A stretch of 64,000 bases of DNA from Bacillota bacterium (lineage in GTDB: Bacteria > Bacillota > Sulfobacillia > Sulfobacillales > Sulfobacillaceae): NCBI GenBank assembly GCA_021797515.1, contig JAJZZP010000067.1, positions 62,001 to 126,000 of the forward strand, in the 5' to 3' direction. Made by a program: the position numbers and the translations under genes. The notes under the pieces were generated by a model. It was not told the origin of the DNA and searched no databases. It worked only from the letters and a program-made list of their open reading frames with translations. The first letter of the stretch is position 1, and each line of letters opens with the position of its first letter. This document shows, in pieces, positions 26,288-35,384 of this stretch.

Positions 26288-28216
26288 TTAGGTACCGTTC
26301 CCCGGTGAGCTTGGGGGAGTCGGGTTCCCGACGTTAGACGTTAGTGCCGTCGGCGCCTGGGGCTGCCCATTTAAGTATGGTTCCAGTTGCCCCGAGGAGC
26401 CATACCAGACGACCGTAAAACTCACAACTTTTCCGGGGTTTACTAATTGGTAGAACACCTCCTGGTTGTCCGCGCTATCGGTCACTACGACTTTCAGGAC
26501 TGATTTTGGCGCCGCGGTTGACGGAATCTGCCAGTTGATTTGATTTACATTTTTTGGCAAGTTCGCACTTTGCGGGCTGGGGCCTTCAGATATGGTCACG
26601 TTGACTTGTGTCGCATTTCCAATGGCAGCGTATGGTTCAGGAGTCTGATCAATAATGGTATTGACTGGCTGAGTGCTATATGTCTGGGTGGGGGTTCCCA
26701 CCGCCAAGTTCAAGCCAATGAGCTCGCTGGCAGCCTGAGATACAGTAAGCCCTTCTAAATATGGCATAATTTGGGCAGATATCGAAGGCCCGTTAGAGAC
26801 CCATACGGTTACGGTACCCTTCTGGGCCAAAAGTGTACCGGCCGCCGGAGACTGTCTAACCACAAGCCCTTGCGGTTGCTGGCTGTTGATGTGATGTACT
26901 TTAATATTCAAGAGTTCTGTTTTGAGTTCTTGTTCCGCCAAAAAAATATCTTGTCCTTTGACATTAGGCACTGTGACTTGCACGGGCCCTGAGGACAGCA
27001 CCAATTGAACAATCTGACCCTGCTTTACTACCGTACCAGGATTGGGAATTTCGTTCACGACAAAATTTTTGGGAAGGTGGGCCGACGACGCTTTCCCAAC
27101 CACCTTCAGATGTAAACGAACCCCTTCCAAGTGCATCTTCGCACTCACCAAAGATTGCCCCTTTACATTAGGTACGGCGACCGACGGTACATTGAGCCAA
27201 CGGATCAATGCATAATAGCTACCTCCGGCCAATAGCAAGAGCAAAACCGCCGCGACAACCCATGGCATCCACTTGGGGCGCCCTTTTTTCTCGTGTTTCT
27301 TTATGGGTGGCTTCCCAATTTCAGCCACCGCACCACGACTTGGGGACGGTGTCCCGACCTGGGGTTCCATGATGGGCGATTCCACACCAGGTGACAGTAC
27401 CCGTGCCACATCGTTGCGAAATGCCTGGGTAGTACGATATCGTTCCGCAGGATCCTTAGCCAGGGAGCGTTCCACAATTTGACTAACTTCTGTCGGAATC
27501 TCTGGTCGTAGGCTTTGCACCTTGGGGGCGTCATCTTGTAGGTGTTTGATAGCAACACCTATAGCACTCTCCCCTTCGAACGGGAGTCTGCCGGTGAGCA
27601 ATTCAAAAAGCACCACCCCTAAGGAATACAAATCTGATTGAGGTCCTACCGCCTTCCCCCGCGCCTGTTCCGGACTTAAATACTGTACCGTGCCCAACAT
27701 GGATCCGGTGTTGACGAGTGTTCCTGAAGTCGCCGCATAGGCGATGCCAAAATCGGTGACTTTAGCCGTACCGTCTTCGGATAACAAAATATTTTGCGGC
27801 TTGATATCACGATGCACCACTTTTTTGCTATGAGCAGCTTCTAGACCCGTAGCGACCTGATCAACAATGTCTAGGGCTTCCATAATGGGTAATGGCGCTT
27901 CCCTGTCGATTTTGCTGCGAAGCGGTTCGCCGACTACTAGTTCCATCACCATGTAGTGGATATCCGGTTCTTCGCGCCCAACATCATACACTTGGACAAT
28001 GTGCCGATTGACTAGAGATGCCGCCGAACGTGCCTCTTGATCAAATCGGCGTACAACTTCATCGTCCCCCGCCCACTGATGTTTTAAAATCTTCACGGCG
28101 ACCAGACGGTTCAAGGTTAAATCGCGAGCGCGATAGACTAACGACATCCCGCCCGTCCCAATTCGTTCTAAAATTTCATAGCGCCCACCTAACACTTTAC
28201 CCACCATCGGCGTCAC
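26288..28216 (-). CDS. prkC: Ser/Thr protein kinase with PASTA repeats
   Basis: Membrane-bound eukaryote-like kinase sensing cell-wall fragments. Kinase domain: RIGTGGMSLVYRARD loop, VAVKILKHQW (ATP Lys), VHRDIKPQNILL and VTDFGIAYA. A Pro/Lys-rich juxtamembrane stretch leads to one transmembrane helix (about residues 316-337). Three PASTA repeats follow (VAVPNVKGQSLVSAK; VTVPNVKGQDIFLAE; AQIMPYLEGLTVSQA), then an Ig-like tail ending in a Pro/Gly-rich stretch. 642 residues. It overlaps its phosphatase gene prpC by 20 nt, the standard pairing. Confidence 0.96.
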   Translation of the reverse strand: MTPMVGKVLGGRYEILERIGTGGMSLVYRARDLTLNRLVAVKILKHQWAGDDEVVRRFDQEARSAASLVNRHIVQVYDVGREEPDIHYMVMELVVGEPLRSKIDREAPLPIMEALDIVDQVATGLEAAHSKKVVHRDIKPQNILLSEDGTAKVTDFGIAYAATSGTLVNTGSMLGTVQYLSPEQARGKAVGPQSDLYSLGVVLFELLTGRLPFEGESAIGVAIKHLQDDAPKVQSLRPEIPTEVSQIVERSLAKDPAERYRTTQAFRNDVARVLSPGVESPIMEPQVGTPSPSRGAVAEIGKPPIKKHEKKGRPKWMPWVVAAVLLLLLAGGSYYALIRWLNVPSVAVPNVKGQSLVSAKMHLEGVRLHLKVVGKASSAHLPKNFVVNEIPNPGTVVKQGQIVQLVLSSGPVQVTVPNVKGQDIFLAEQELKTELLNIKVHHINSQQPQGLVVRQSPAAGTLLAQKGTVTVWVSNGPSISAQIMPYLEGLTVSQAASELIGLNLAVGTPTQTYSTQPVNTIIDQTPEPYAAIGNATQVNVTISEGPSPQSANLPKNVNQINWQIPSTAAPKSVLKVVVTDSADNQEVFYQLVNPGKVVSFTVVWYGSSGQLEPYLNGQPQAPTALTSNVGNPTPPSSPGNGT

Positions 28217-28973
28217 CTACATCCTGGGACACTTCTGCCAACACCACGGTGATATTGTCCGGGCCTCCTTGGGACAGCGCGGTTGCTATCAAGGCGTCAA
28301 CTAAATCTTGGCCAGAAAATTGTAAGCTCATGCGTAATATGTCCTCATCTGCTACAACGGAAGATAATCCATCAGTACACAATAATAGACGATCTTGCCA
28401 ATTCCACGTCTGATCGGCCACGTCAATTCTAACTCGATCAAAGGGCCCTACGGCACGGGTTAAAACATGACGCCGCGGATGTTGCCTAGCCTCATCATGA
28501 GTCAAGGAGCCAGCCCTTTCCATTTCGCCGGCCACGGAATGGTCGGCGGTCAGGCGAATGGTTTCGTCGGGGGTTAGACGATACGCCCGTGAATCGCCCA
28601 CGTGCGCAAGCAACAATCGGTTCGGATATAAGATCGCCGCCGTTAACGTAGTCCCCATCCCGTGCAATGTCTCTGCTTCTTGACTCATCTGGAACACCCG
28701 GCGATTAGCCAAAGCCACGGCAGAGACCAATCGCGAGGCGTCTTTGATTGTGATGCCGACCGCATCATCCAGTGTCTCTAAGGCCAAACGACTGGCTTCT
28801 CCCCCGCTGGGTCCGCCACCAATGCCGTCAGCCACCGCCACTAAGTATCCCTTAAAATCCACCGCCCGCATCAGCAAGTTGTCTTCATTGCGCAGACGCA
28901 CCAGCCCACGATGCGACTGTCCGTAGGTCTTTACCGTAAAATCTCCTCCTCGCGGCGACGTAACTGGCCACAC
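28197..28973 (-). CDS. prpC: PP2C-type protein phosphatase
   Basis: Partner phosphatase of PrkC. PP2C motifs: GLVRLRNEDNLL, VAVADGIGGGPSGGEAS, AHVGDSRAYRL, CTDGLSSVVAD and GGPDNITVVLAEV. The only usable start in frame is the GTG at 28973, which gives 258 residues and an overlap of 43 nt with rlmN. A GGAGGAG site lies further downstream, but no standard start codon follows it in this frame, so the true N-terminus is unsure by about 15 residues. Confidence 0.94.
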   Translation of the reverse strand: MWPVTSPRGGDFTVKTYGQSHRGLVRLRNEDNLLMRAVDFKGYLVAVADGIGGGPSGGEASRLALETLDDAVGITIKDASRLVSAVALANRRVFQMSQEAETLHGMGTTLTAAILYPNRLLLAHVGDSRAYRLTPDETIRLTADHSVAGEMERAGSLTHDEARQHPRRHVLTRAVGPFDRVRIDVADQTWNWQDRLLLCTDGLSSVVADEDILRMSLQFSGQDLVDALIATALSQGGPDNITVVLAEVSQDVGDADGG

Positions 28974-29983
28974 GCGGCATCAATCTCTTGTCCTAACTCT
29001 TTTCGTATCGTACAAGAAATTCCACGATCTTGCACTAATTGTTGAAACTGTCGAACTCGTGTCATCGGCGAAGGTTTAAAGGAGTGCTCTTCGACAGGAT
29101 TCCAGGGGATGAGGTTCACGTGACATGAAAAATCGTGAACCAAGTCAACCAATTCCCTGGAGTTATCTAAAGAGTCGTTGACACCGTCTAGCATCAGATA
29201 TTCAAACGTGACCCGCCGCCCCGTAGTTTCACCGTAATATCGGCAGGCTCCTATCAATTGGGCTAATGGGAACGCCTTGTTTACCGGCATGAGCCTCAAT
29301 CGCAATGGATCGGTGGGCGCATGCAGAGAAACTGCCAGAGTTACCGGTAATCCTTCATCGGACAATCGATAAATGGCTGGCACCAAACCACTGGTAGATA
29401 CCGTGACATGGCGATAGCTCAACTGAAATCCCAAAGGATGATGCAAGAGATGTAAAAATTTGACCATTGCATCATAATTGTCTAACGGTTCACCAATGCC
29501 CATCAAATCAACGCGACTTACTTTTTGACCACGTTTGCCCAAGACTTGGTTCGCATAGCGCACCTGGTCCAGCATTTCTCCAGCAGACAAGTTTCGTCTC
29601 TTGCCCAGAATACCGGATGCACAGAAGTGACAGCCCATATTGCACCCAACCTGTGAAGAGACGCATACGCTATAGCCATAAGGATGCGGCAATAAAACGG
29701 TTTCCACCAGGTTCCCGTCATGAAGTCGCAACAAGAGTTTTGTAGTGCCATCATGCGCTTGTTGCACTTTTTCCGCTGCCAGTCGCTTAAGTGGAAACCG
29801 AGAAGCTACCGTCGTCCTCAATGTTTTAGGCCACACCGTAATATCATCATAGCTGGTTGCTCCATGTTGCCACAGCCATTCAAACAATTGGCGTCCCCGA
29901 AATCGTGGCTCCCCTATTTCGGCCACCGATTTTTCCAATTCTTCCGGGGTCATTGAAAGCACGTCAGGGTCCTTTGCATCCAT
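28931..29983 (-). CDS. rlmN: Dual-specificity rRNA/tRNA A2-methyltransferase RlmN
   Basis: Radical-SAM methyltransferase for A2503 of 23S rRNA and A37 of some tRNAs. The iron-sulfur motif CxxxCxxC is in VGCNMGCHFCASG; the N-terminal domain has EPRFRGRQLFEWLWQHG; resolving Cys regions include a C-terminal CTIRKELGQEIDAACGQL. Length 350. Located between prpC and rsmB as in Bacillus. Confidence 0.96.
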   Translation of the reverse strand: MDAKDPDVLSMTPEELEKSVAEIGEPRFRGRQLFEWLWQHGATSYDDITVWPKTLRTTVASRFPLKRLAAEKVQQAHDGTTKLLLRLHDGNLVETVLLPHPYGYSVCVSSQVGCNMGCHFCASGILGKRRNLSAGEMLDQVRYANQVLGKRGQKVSRVDLMGIGEPLDNYDAMVKFLHLLHHPLGFQLSYRHVTVSTSGLVPAIYRLSDEGLPVTLAVSLHAPTDPLRLRLMPVNKAFPLAQLIGACRYYGETTGRRVTFEYLMLDGVNDSLDNSRELVDLVHDFSCHVNLIPWNPVEEHSFKPSPMTRVRQFQQLVQDRGISCTIRKELGQEIDAACGQLRRREEEILR

Positions 29984-30022
29984 AGTCTCGCTATCCTCTC
30001 TAAGTTAGTATTTACCTTGCCA

Positions 30023-31372
30023 CTAATTTGCGTCATTGCCCTTGACGCCGTCATCCTCCGCATCCTTTAGTAAACGGGCGATAAAAAATCCGTCCATCCC
30101 GTAATCTCCGGGAACTATCGTGAGCATTCCGTCAGTGGACGCAGCGTTTAGCAATGGGCTAGGCAAATAAGGAATCACCGAGTCCGTATGGACATTGGCA
30201 AACTGTTCCACAATGGTCGCCACCACCTCTGTAGTTTCCTCCGGCTCTATGGAGCACGTACTATAAACAATGGTCCCCCCTGATTCGGTTACGTCAATTG
30301 CCGCAGCCAACAAGTCTCGCTGCAGTGTTTGGTTCTCAACCAGGTTTTGTTCCTGCTTACGCCACCGCGCATCCACTCGGCGACGCAACACCCCTAGATT
30401 ACTGCACGGGGCATCGACTAACACCTTGTTAAACGCCTGAGTTCTTCCGATGGTTGCCAATATTGACTTGGCGTAGCCAATTTGGCTGGTTACCCCTTCT
30501 ATTACCCCAAGGCGCTCCAAGTTTTTTCGTAACAACGTCAGACGGGGTGCGGACGCATCCACGGCTAAAATTTTTGCCTGACCATGGGTCAACTCGGCCA
30601 GGTGACCGGTTTTCCCTCCAACCCCGGCCGTGAGGTCCAAAATGCGGTCCCCAGGCTGAGGATCCAGCACATGAGAAACCAGCATGCCACTTTCATCTTG
30701 CACCGATACCCATCCTTTTTGAAACCAGGGAAAATCTTCAAGCCACAGAGAGCCCATGACCCGAATTGCTTCCGGAACATACTGGGAAGGTTCCGCCTCG
30801 ATGTTTAACTGCCGCAACTCTTCCAATATCTCATCTCTAGAGGCTTTAGTGCGATTGACGCGCAAGGTCAACGGCGGGATTTTGTTGTTTTCCGCCAGAA
30901 TTTCTGGCAATCGACTCCCAAACCGTTCTGCCCAACGAGCAACCAACCAATCCGGGTGGGAATATTGCACGGCCAAAGTGAGGTTGGCAGGCTCATACTG
31001 TTGCCCGCGTCGCAATACCGCATTAACTAGGCGGGACGCTTTTGGCTGGATCGCTTTGGTTTGCTCTACCGCAGCGTTGACAACAGCATAGGCTGGGATC
31101 CGACTCAAAAATTTCAATTGATAAAATCCCATACGGAGAATGTCCCTTATGTCTGGCTCCAACTCTTGCCGCACAAACGGCTCCATAACTGCGTCCAGGT
31201 ACCGACGCTGGCGCAAGACTCCATATACTAATTGGGTCAGCAACGCCCGATCCTTTGCTGACAAATTGGTTGCATGATGCGACGCGGTTAAAGCTTCCGC
31301 CACGGGAACATTATTACGTACCCGCCCTAACGCCAATAACGCCTCTTGGCGCGCTACACCCCATGCCTTCAT
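30023..31372 (-). CDS. rsmB: 16S rRNA m5C967 methyltransferase RsmB
   Basis: N-terminal NusB-like RNA-binding domain (about residues 1-140, RQEALLALGRVRNN and DRALLTQLVYGVLRQRRYLD) and a C-terminal SAM methyltransferase domain with LDLTAGVGGKTGHLAEL and the two catalytic cysteine motifs VDAPCSNLGVLRRRVDARW and STCSIEPEE. 449 residues. ATG overlaps the fmt stop (ATGA), with GGAG 8 nt upstream. Confidence 0.96.
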   Translation of the reverse strand: MKAWGVARQEALLALGRVRNNVPVAEALTASHHATNLSAKDRALLTQLVYGVLRQRRYLDAVMEPFVRQELEPDIRDILRMGFYQLKFLSRIPAYAVVNAAVEQTKAIQPKASRLVNAVLRRGQQYEPANLTLAVQYSHPDWLVARWAERFGSRLPEILAENNKIPPLTLRVNRTKASRDEILEELRQLNIEAEPSQYVPEAIRVMGSLWLEDFPWFQKGWVSVQDESGMLVSHVLDPQPGDRILDLTAGVGGKTGHLAELTHGQAKILAVDASAPRLTLLRKNLERLGVIEGVTSQIGYAKSILATIGRTQAFNKVLVDAPCSNLGVLRRRVDARWRKQEQNLVENQTLQRDLLAAAIDVTESGGTIVYSTCSIEPEETTEVVATIVEQFANVHTDSVIPYLPSPLLNAASTDGMLTIVPGDYGMDGFFIARLLKDAEDDGVKGNDAN

Positions 31373-32313
31373 GTGAGAAACTCCTCGCCATTGAGTCTAA
31401 TACCGCGGCCCCACTCCGCCCCGGTCATCAAGCGTTTGCCTGACGGTTTGACGAGCAACAAACGGATAGCCCCACCGCCTGTTCCCACTATTGCTCCCTC
31501 TTTGTCAATCCGTAACTGACCCGGCGCTAACCCAACCGTTGCTTCGGGCTTAACTTTTAAAATTTGCAACCGCTGAGCCCGAAACATAGTATAAGCGACG
31601 GGACTAGGAGTCATGCTGCGCACCAGGTTCACGAGCTGCTCATCCGACTGTTGCCATGTGATATGCGCCTCTTCCGGAGAGAATTTGGGGGCATAGGTCA
31701 CGCCCTCGGATGACTGCATCACAGGTGTCAAATGGTTGGCCATCAAATCCGAAAGGTTTGCGATGAGAAGATCCCGTCCCGCTATCGCCAGTGATTGGGT
31801 GAGATCTCCTAACGTAGCACTACGACCGATGGCTATTGAAACTTGCGATAAAATGGGGCCTGAGTCAATCCCATCGTCCATGGTCATTAACGTTACCCCG
31901 GTCACGGAATCCCCGGACCGGATGGCCCAAGCAATGGGGTTCGGCCCCCTCCAGCGTGGCAACAAGGAGGCATGCAGATTCACAGCGGCGATTGTTGGCA
32001 ACGATAGGAGCCAAGGTCTAAGGATTCGCCCATAGGCTGCCGTTACAATTAAATCAGGCGCAAACTGACGCCACGTGTCGCGAAAATCCACCATCCGGAT
32101 GGGACGGTCTAACGGCAACCCCTTTTCCTGTGCCCATTGAGATACGGGAGAGGGGATTGGCAGCAACTTTCTCCCGGCACAAGCATCAGGTTGCGACACC
32201 ACCCGCATCACCACTCCTGATTGCTCGGACAGTCCTTGCCCAATAATGCGCGCGTACTCCGGCGTCCCCATAAAGAGAATACGAACCGTATTATTATTAT
32301 TATTATTAATCAA
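31369..32313 (-). CDS. fmt: Methionyl-tRNA formyltransferase
   Basis: Formylates initiator Met-tRNA. Motifs: RILFMGTPEYA, VTAAYGRILRPWLL, VNLHASLLPRWRGPNPIAWAI (catalytic Asn, His, Asp region) and MTMDDGIDSGPIL. I place the start at a TTG at 32313, which has AGAGG 6 nt upstream; a longer frame to 32352 lacks a site and lies deep within def. From the TTG the protein begins MI followed by six Asn encoded by an AAT repeat, an odd N-terminus before the Rossmann strand. It overlaps def by 8 nt. Confidence 0.93.
   Translation of the reverse strand: MINNNNNNTVRILFMGTPEYARIIGQGLSEQSGVVMRVVSQPDACAGRKLLPIPSPVSQWAQEKGLPLDRPIRMVDFRDTWRQFAPDLIVTAAYGRILRPWLLSLPTIAAVNLHASLLPRWRGPNPIAWAIRSGDSVTGVTLMTMDDGIDSGPILSQVSIAIGRSATLGDLTQSLAIAGRDLLIANLSDLMANHLTPVMQSSEGVTYAPKFSPEEAHITWQQSDEQLVNLVRSMTPSPVAYTMFRAQRLQILKVKPEATVGLAPGQLRIDKEGAIVGTGGGAIRLLLVKPSGKRLMTGAEWGRGIRLNGEEFLT
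32290..32307. repeat. Trinucleotide microsatellite at def/fmt junction
   Basis: Six tandem ATT units on the plus strand (AAT on the coding strand). The repeat encodes a run of Asn at the start of Fmt and also contributes part of the def stop codon (32306-32308). Unit changes would alter the number of Asn without shifting the fmt frame. Confidence 0.9.
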
Positions 32314-32791
32314 CCACAACCTCTTTTCGTCGTAGCTGCAGCTCTTCGTCACTCACAATCCGAATCGCACGGTCAGTAAATAATATACCGTCAAGATGAT
32401 CAATTTCGTGTTGCAAACAGCGCGCCAACAGCCCATTGGCTTCAAGCCACACTTGATGGCCGTCGCGGTTTAATCCAGTCACACGCACGGAATCTGCGCG
32501 ACTTACTTCTCCCACCACGTCGGGAATGGACAAGCAGCCCTCCAATCCCACTTGGCTGCCTTGGGCAAAGAGTATTTCCGGATTGATCAGCTCAATTAAT
32601 CCATCTCCTACATCCGCCACCAAGACGCGCTTAGCAATCCCAACTTGTGGAGCAGCCAACCCGATACCCGACTCGTGTTGCATAGTGGCCGCCATCTCGT
32701 CAAGCAAGCGACGTATGACGCTATTAACCGTCTTCACCGATTTTGATTTGCGGCGGAGCACCTCGTCTCCGACCGTCCGAATTTCCAGCAC
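32306..32791 (-). CDS. def: Peptide deformylase
   Basis: Removes the formyl group from nascent chains. The three class I motifs are present: GIGLAAPQVGI, EGCLSIPD (metal Cys) and QHEIDHLDGILF (two metal His and catalytic Glu). 161 residues. GTG start at 32791 with GGAGG 8 nt upstream. It lies between priA and fmt. Confidence 0.97.
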   Translation of the reverse strand: MLEIRTVGDEVLRRKSKSVKTVNSVIRRLLDEMAATMQHESGIGLAAPQVGIAKRVLVADVGDGLIELINPEILFAQGSQVGLEGCLSIPDVVGEVSRADSVRVTGLNRDGHQVWLEANGLLARCLQHEIDHLDGILFTDRAIRIVSDEELQLRRKEVVVD

Positions 32792-32808
32792 GCGTGTGAC
32801 CTCCTGCT

Positions 32809-34956
32809 CTACAACATAAAGTATGGGTCTGCCGTAATACTGAGTTCAGAGTACTCACTCTGCATGTTCAATAAAATACGGCTCACTGCCAATTCCGCAG
32901 ATGTTGTTCTAACCAAAATATGATAACGGTAATGATTGCGGATTTTCAACAAAGGTGCAGCACTGGGACCCAGTACCTCCGCTGCATTTTCTGCCAGACG
33001 AAGCGCCAATTGTTCCCCTAATTGTTGTGCAACCCGCCTGACTGCCTGCTCATCGACTCCGCTGAGTTCCAACAACCATAAACTGCCAAACGGAGGGTAA
33101 CCCAATTCTTGGCGCATCTCCAGTTCTTGACGGACGAAGGCATCGACGTCTTGGGTCATTGCATGGGTTATCGCGTAATGCTCAGGGTTGTATGTCTGCA
33201 CCACAACCTGCCCAGGGTCAGCGCCCCTTCCAGCACGCCCTCCAGACTGCACCAGCAGTTGAAAAGTGCGCTCGCCACTGCGAAAATCCGGGAAATGCAG
33301 CCCCAAATCCGCAGCCACAATGCCCACCACCGTCACCCGTGGGAAGTCCATGCCTTTGGCAATCATTTGTGTTCCCACTAATACATCGGCCTGTCCTTGG
33401 ACAAAAGTGCGATACAACTGGTAGTAGCTGTCACGCGAGGTGAGGCTATCGCGATCGGCGCGCACTATCCGCGCCTTTGGCCAAAGACGCTGCACCTCGG
33501 CCACCACCCGCTCGGTTCCCGCACCAAAATACCGGATCTTATCACTATGACAGGTCGGGCAATGAGTCGGCATCGGCAGGGTGAAGTCGCAATAATGGCA
33601 CCGCAAATGATTATGGTCGCTATGATAGGTTAGGGTAACCGCGCAATGCGGACAGCCTAGTGCCTGTCCGCAAGATCGACACAAAACAAATGTCGAGAAC
33701 CCACGGCGATTTAAAAACAGCAATACTTGTTGTTCCCGCTCTAGTGCTGTGTTAATGGCTTCAATTAAGATTTTGCTAAACATGCCCCGATTACCAAATT
33801 CTAACTCCTGACGCATATCTACTACTCGCATTTCCGGCAAACTGCGCTGCATCACTCGGCTTGGCAGCTTGATCCAGCCGATTTTTCCCTGACGCGCTTT
33901 CCATGCTGTTTCCAGGCTCGGAGTAGCGGAACCCAAAATTAAGGTAGCGCCAAAAGTCGCTGCCCGACGCTCCGCCACCTCCCGGGCATGATACCGGGGA
34001 TGATCTTCCTGTTTATAACTGGTTTCTTGTTCCTCATCGATGACAATTAACTGCAATTGTTGAAACGGGAGAAACACTCCTGAGCGGGCAGCAATCACCA
34101 CCAACGGTTCGTCCGTTTGAACTGTGTGCCACAGTTGCGCTCGTTCCCCGTCCGTTAAATTGGAATGCCATACATAGGTGGAATTTGGAAATCGCGCACT
34201 GAACCGTTCCCAAGTTTGAGGCGTCAGCGCAATTTCCGGTACCAGAATCAAGGCTTGGCCCCCACGTTGCAACACTTCTTGCAAAGCTGCCAAATAAACC
34301 TCGGTTTTACCGGAGCCCGTCACCCCTTCTAAAAGCCACTGATGTCCAGGCGAGTTTACAATAGCGGTTATGGCAGCCAACTGGTCTGCATTGAGCCGGT
34401 AAGGCGATGGATTAGTTCGCAACTTTTTGACTTTTACGTCCCGCGTGGCCAACACCGACCCTTCGGCAACCAACGCCTTAAGCAAAGGCCCATATTTGGC
34501 GAATACCTGTTGCATCTCCTCCCGTGTTGTCTGGGGATGTTCGCGAATCCACTCCCATAAGGTCTGCTTATGGCTGGATCTCCCGGTGCGTTCTCCTACC
34601 GTTTGATAATGCCAGATTACCTTAGGTTTTATTCCGCGTCGAACCGCCGAGGGGATCATTGCCCGCAATGATTGGGGCAGAAAGCAGACATAACGTTCCG
34701 CCATCCATTGCGCTAAATCAATCATTTCCTGTGTCAGTACTGGATATGGATCCAAGGGGGCTGACACCGATTTCAACTCAATTTGGGCAGGTTTGGTATC
34801 GGATATCGCTACCACAATTCCGATGGCGTTGCCGGTTCCTAACGGCACTTCCACTCTGGTGCCGCTGACTAGTTCCATTCCCTCCGGAATTTCATAAGAC
34901 CACGCCCGATCTAATCCGCGTACGGGTCGATCGATCACTACCTGTGCAATTTTCAT
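32809..34956 (-). CDS. priA: Primosomal replication restart helicase PriA
   Basis: Restart helicase recognising forks. 715 residues: N-terminal DNA-binding domain (VIDRPVRGLDRAWSYEIP), Walker A in GVTGSGKTEVYLAAL, DEEQ box in VIDEEQETSYKQ, eight zinc-binding cysteines in paired CxxC motifs from CRSCGQALGCPHC to CPTCHSD, and helicase motif GRAGRGADPGQVVVQT. Its ATG overlaps the stop of the MaoC-like gene (ATGA). Confidence 0.97.
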   Translation of the reverse strand: MKIAQVVIDRPVRGLDRAWSYEIPEGMELVSGTRVEVPLGTGNAIGIVVAISDTKPAQIELKSVSAPLDPYPVLTQEMIDLAQWMAERYVCFLPQSLRAMIPSAVRRGIKPKVIWHYQTVGERTGRSSHKQTLWEWIREHPQTTREEMQQVFAKYGPLLKALVAEGSVLATRDVKVKKLRTNPSPYRLNADQLAAITAIVNSPGHQWLLEGVTGSGKTEVYLAALQEVLQRGGQALILVPEIALTPQTWERFSARFPNSTYVWHSNLTDGERAQLWHTVQTDEPLVVIAARSGVFLPFQQLQLIVIDEEQETSYKQEDHPRYHAREVAERRAATFGATLILGSATPSLETAWKARQGKIGWIKLPSRVMQRSLPEMRVVDMRQELEFGNRGMFSKILIEAINTALEREQQVLLFLNRRGFSTFVLCRSCGQALGCPHCAVTLTYHSDHNHLRCHYCDFTLPMPTHCPTCHSDKIRYFGAGTERVVAEVQRLWPKARIVRADRDSLTSRDSYYQLYRTFVQGQADVLVGTQMIAKGMDFPRVTVVGIVAADLGLHFPDFRSGERTFQLLVQSGGRAGRGADPGQVVVQTYNPEHYAITHAMTQDVDAFVRQELEMRQELGYPPFGSLWLLELSGVDEQAVRRVAQQLGEQLALRLAENAAEVLGPSAAPLLKIRNHYRYHILVRTTSAELAVSRILLNMQSEYSELSITADPYFML

Positions 34957-35384
34957 CCGCCAACCTGCATCAGCATTAAAATTTCTGCGATCATAGCTAG
35001 CGTTCCTCCCGAAAGGAGAGCCTCCAACTGAGCCGTCACTAGTCCGCTAATTGCCTGGATTTCAGTTTGCAAGCTCCGTACGCTGAAAGTAATCACGTCG
35101 CCATTATACACTGGGTTAATAAAACGAAGGCGATGCAATCCGTAAAAAGCTATTACTTGCGGTGCTTGCAGCGGTACCAAACCAAACGGCAGACTCAGCA
35201 CAGCCAGCCCAGGTAAAATTGGCAACCTGTAGCGCGTGGCGGCAGCATAGCCGACGTCTAAGTGAAGCGGGTAATGATCGCCACTCCAACCAGCAAATAA
35301 TTGTCGGTCACTGGCCACAACGCCGCGTGGCACACTTTCCCAGTAGTCTCCGGCTTGCATCTCGGAAAATGGGCGATCAAACAT
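34953..35384 (-). CDS. MaoC-like hotdog dehydratase domain protein
   Basis: 143-residue hotdog protein with the (R)-hydratase pattern: QAGDYWESVPRGVVASDRQLFAGWSGDHYPLHLD (catalytic Asp/His in SGDHxP), AAATRYRLPILPGLAVLSL and LRFINPVYNGDVITF. Family members hydrate enoyl-CoA or enoyl thioesters. I use the ATG at 35384 with AGGA 5 nt upstream. It overlaps the coaBC stop by 8 nt and the priA start by 4 nt, so it is fully embedded in the coaBC-priA operon. This gene is not at this place in Bacillus. Confidence 0.88.
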   Translation of the reverse strand: MFDRPFSEMQAGDYWESVPRGVVASDRQLFAGWSGDHYPLHLDVGYAAATRYRLPILPGLAVLSLPFGLVPLQAPQVIAFYGLHRLRFINPVYNGDVITFSVRSLQTEIQAISGLVTAQLEALLSGGTLAMIAEILMLMQVGG

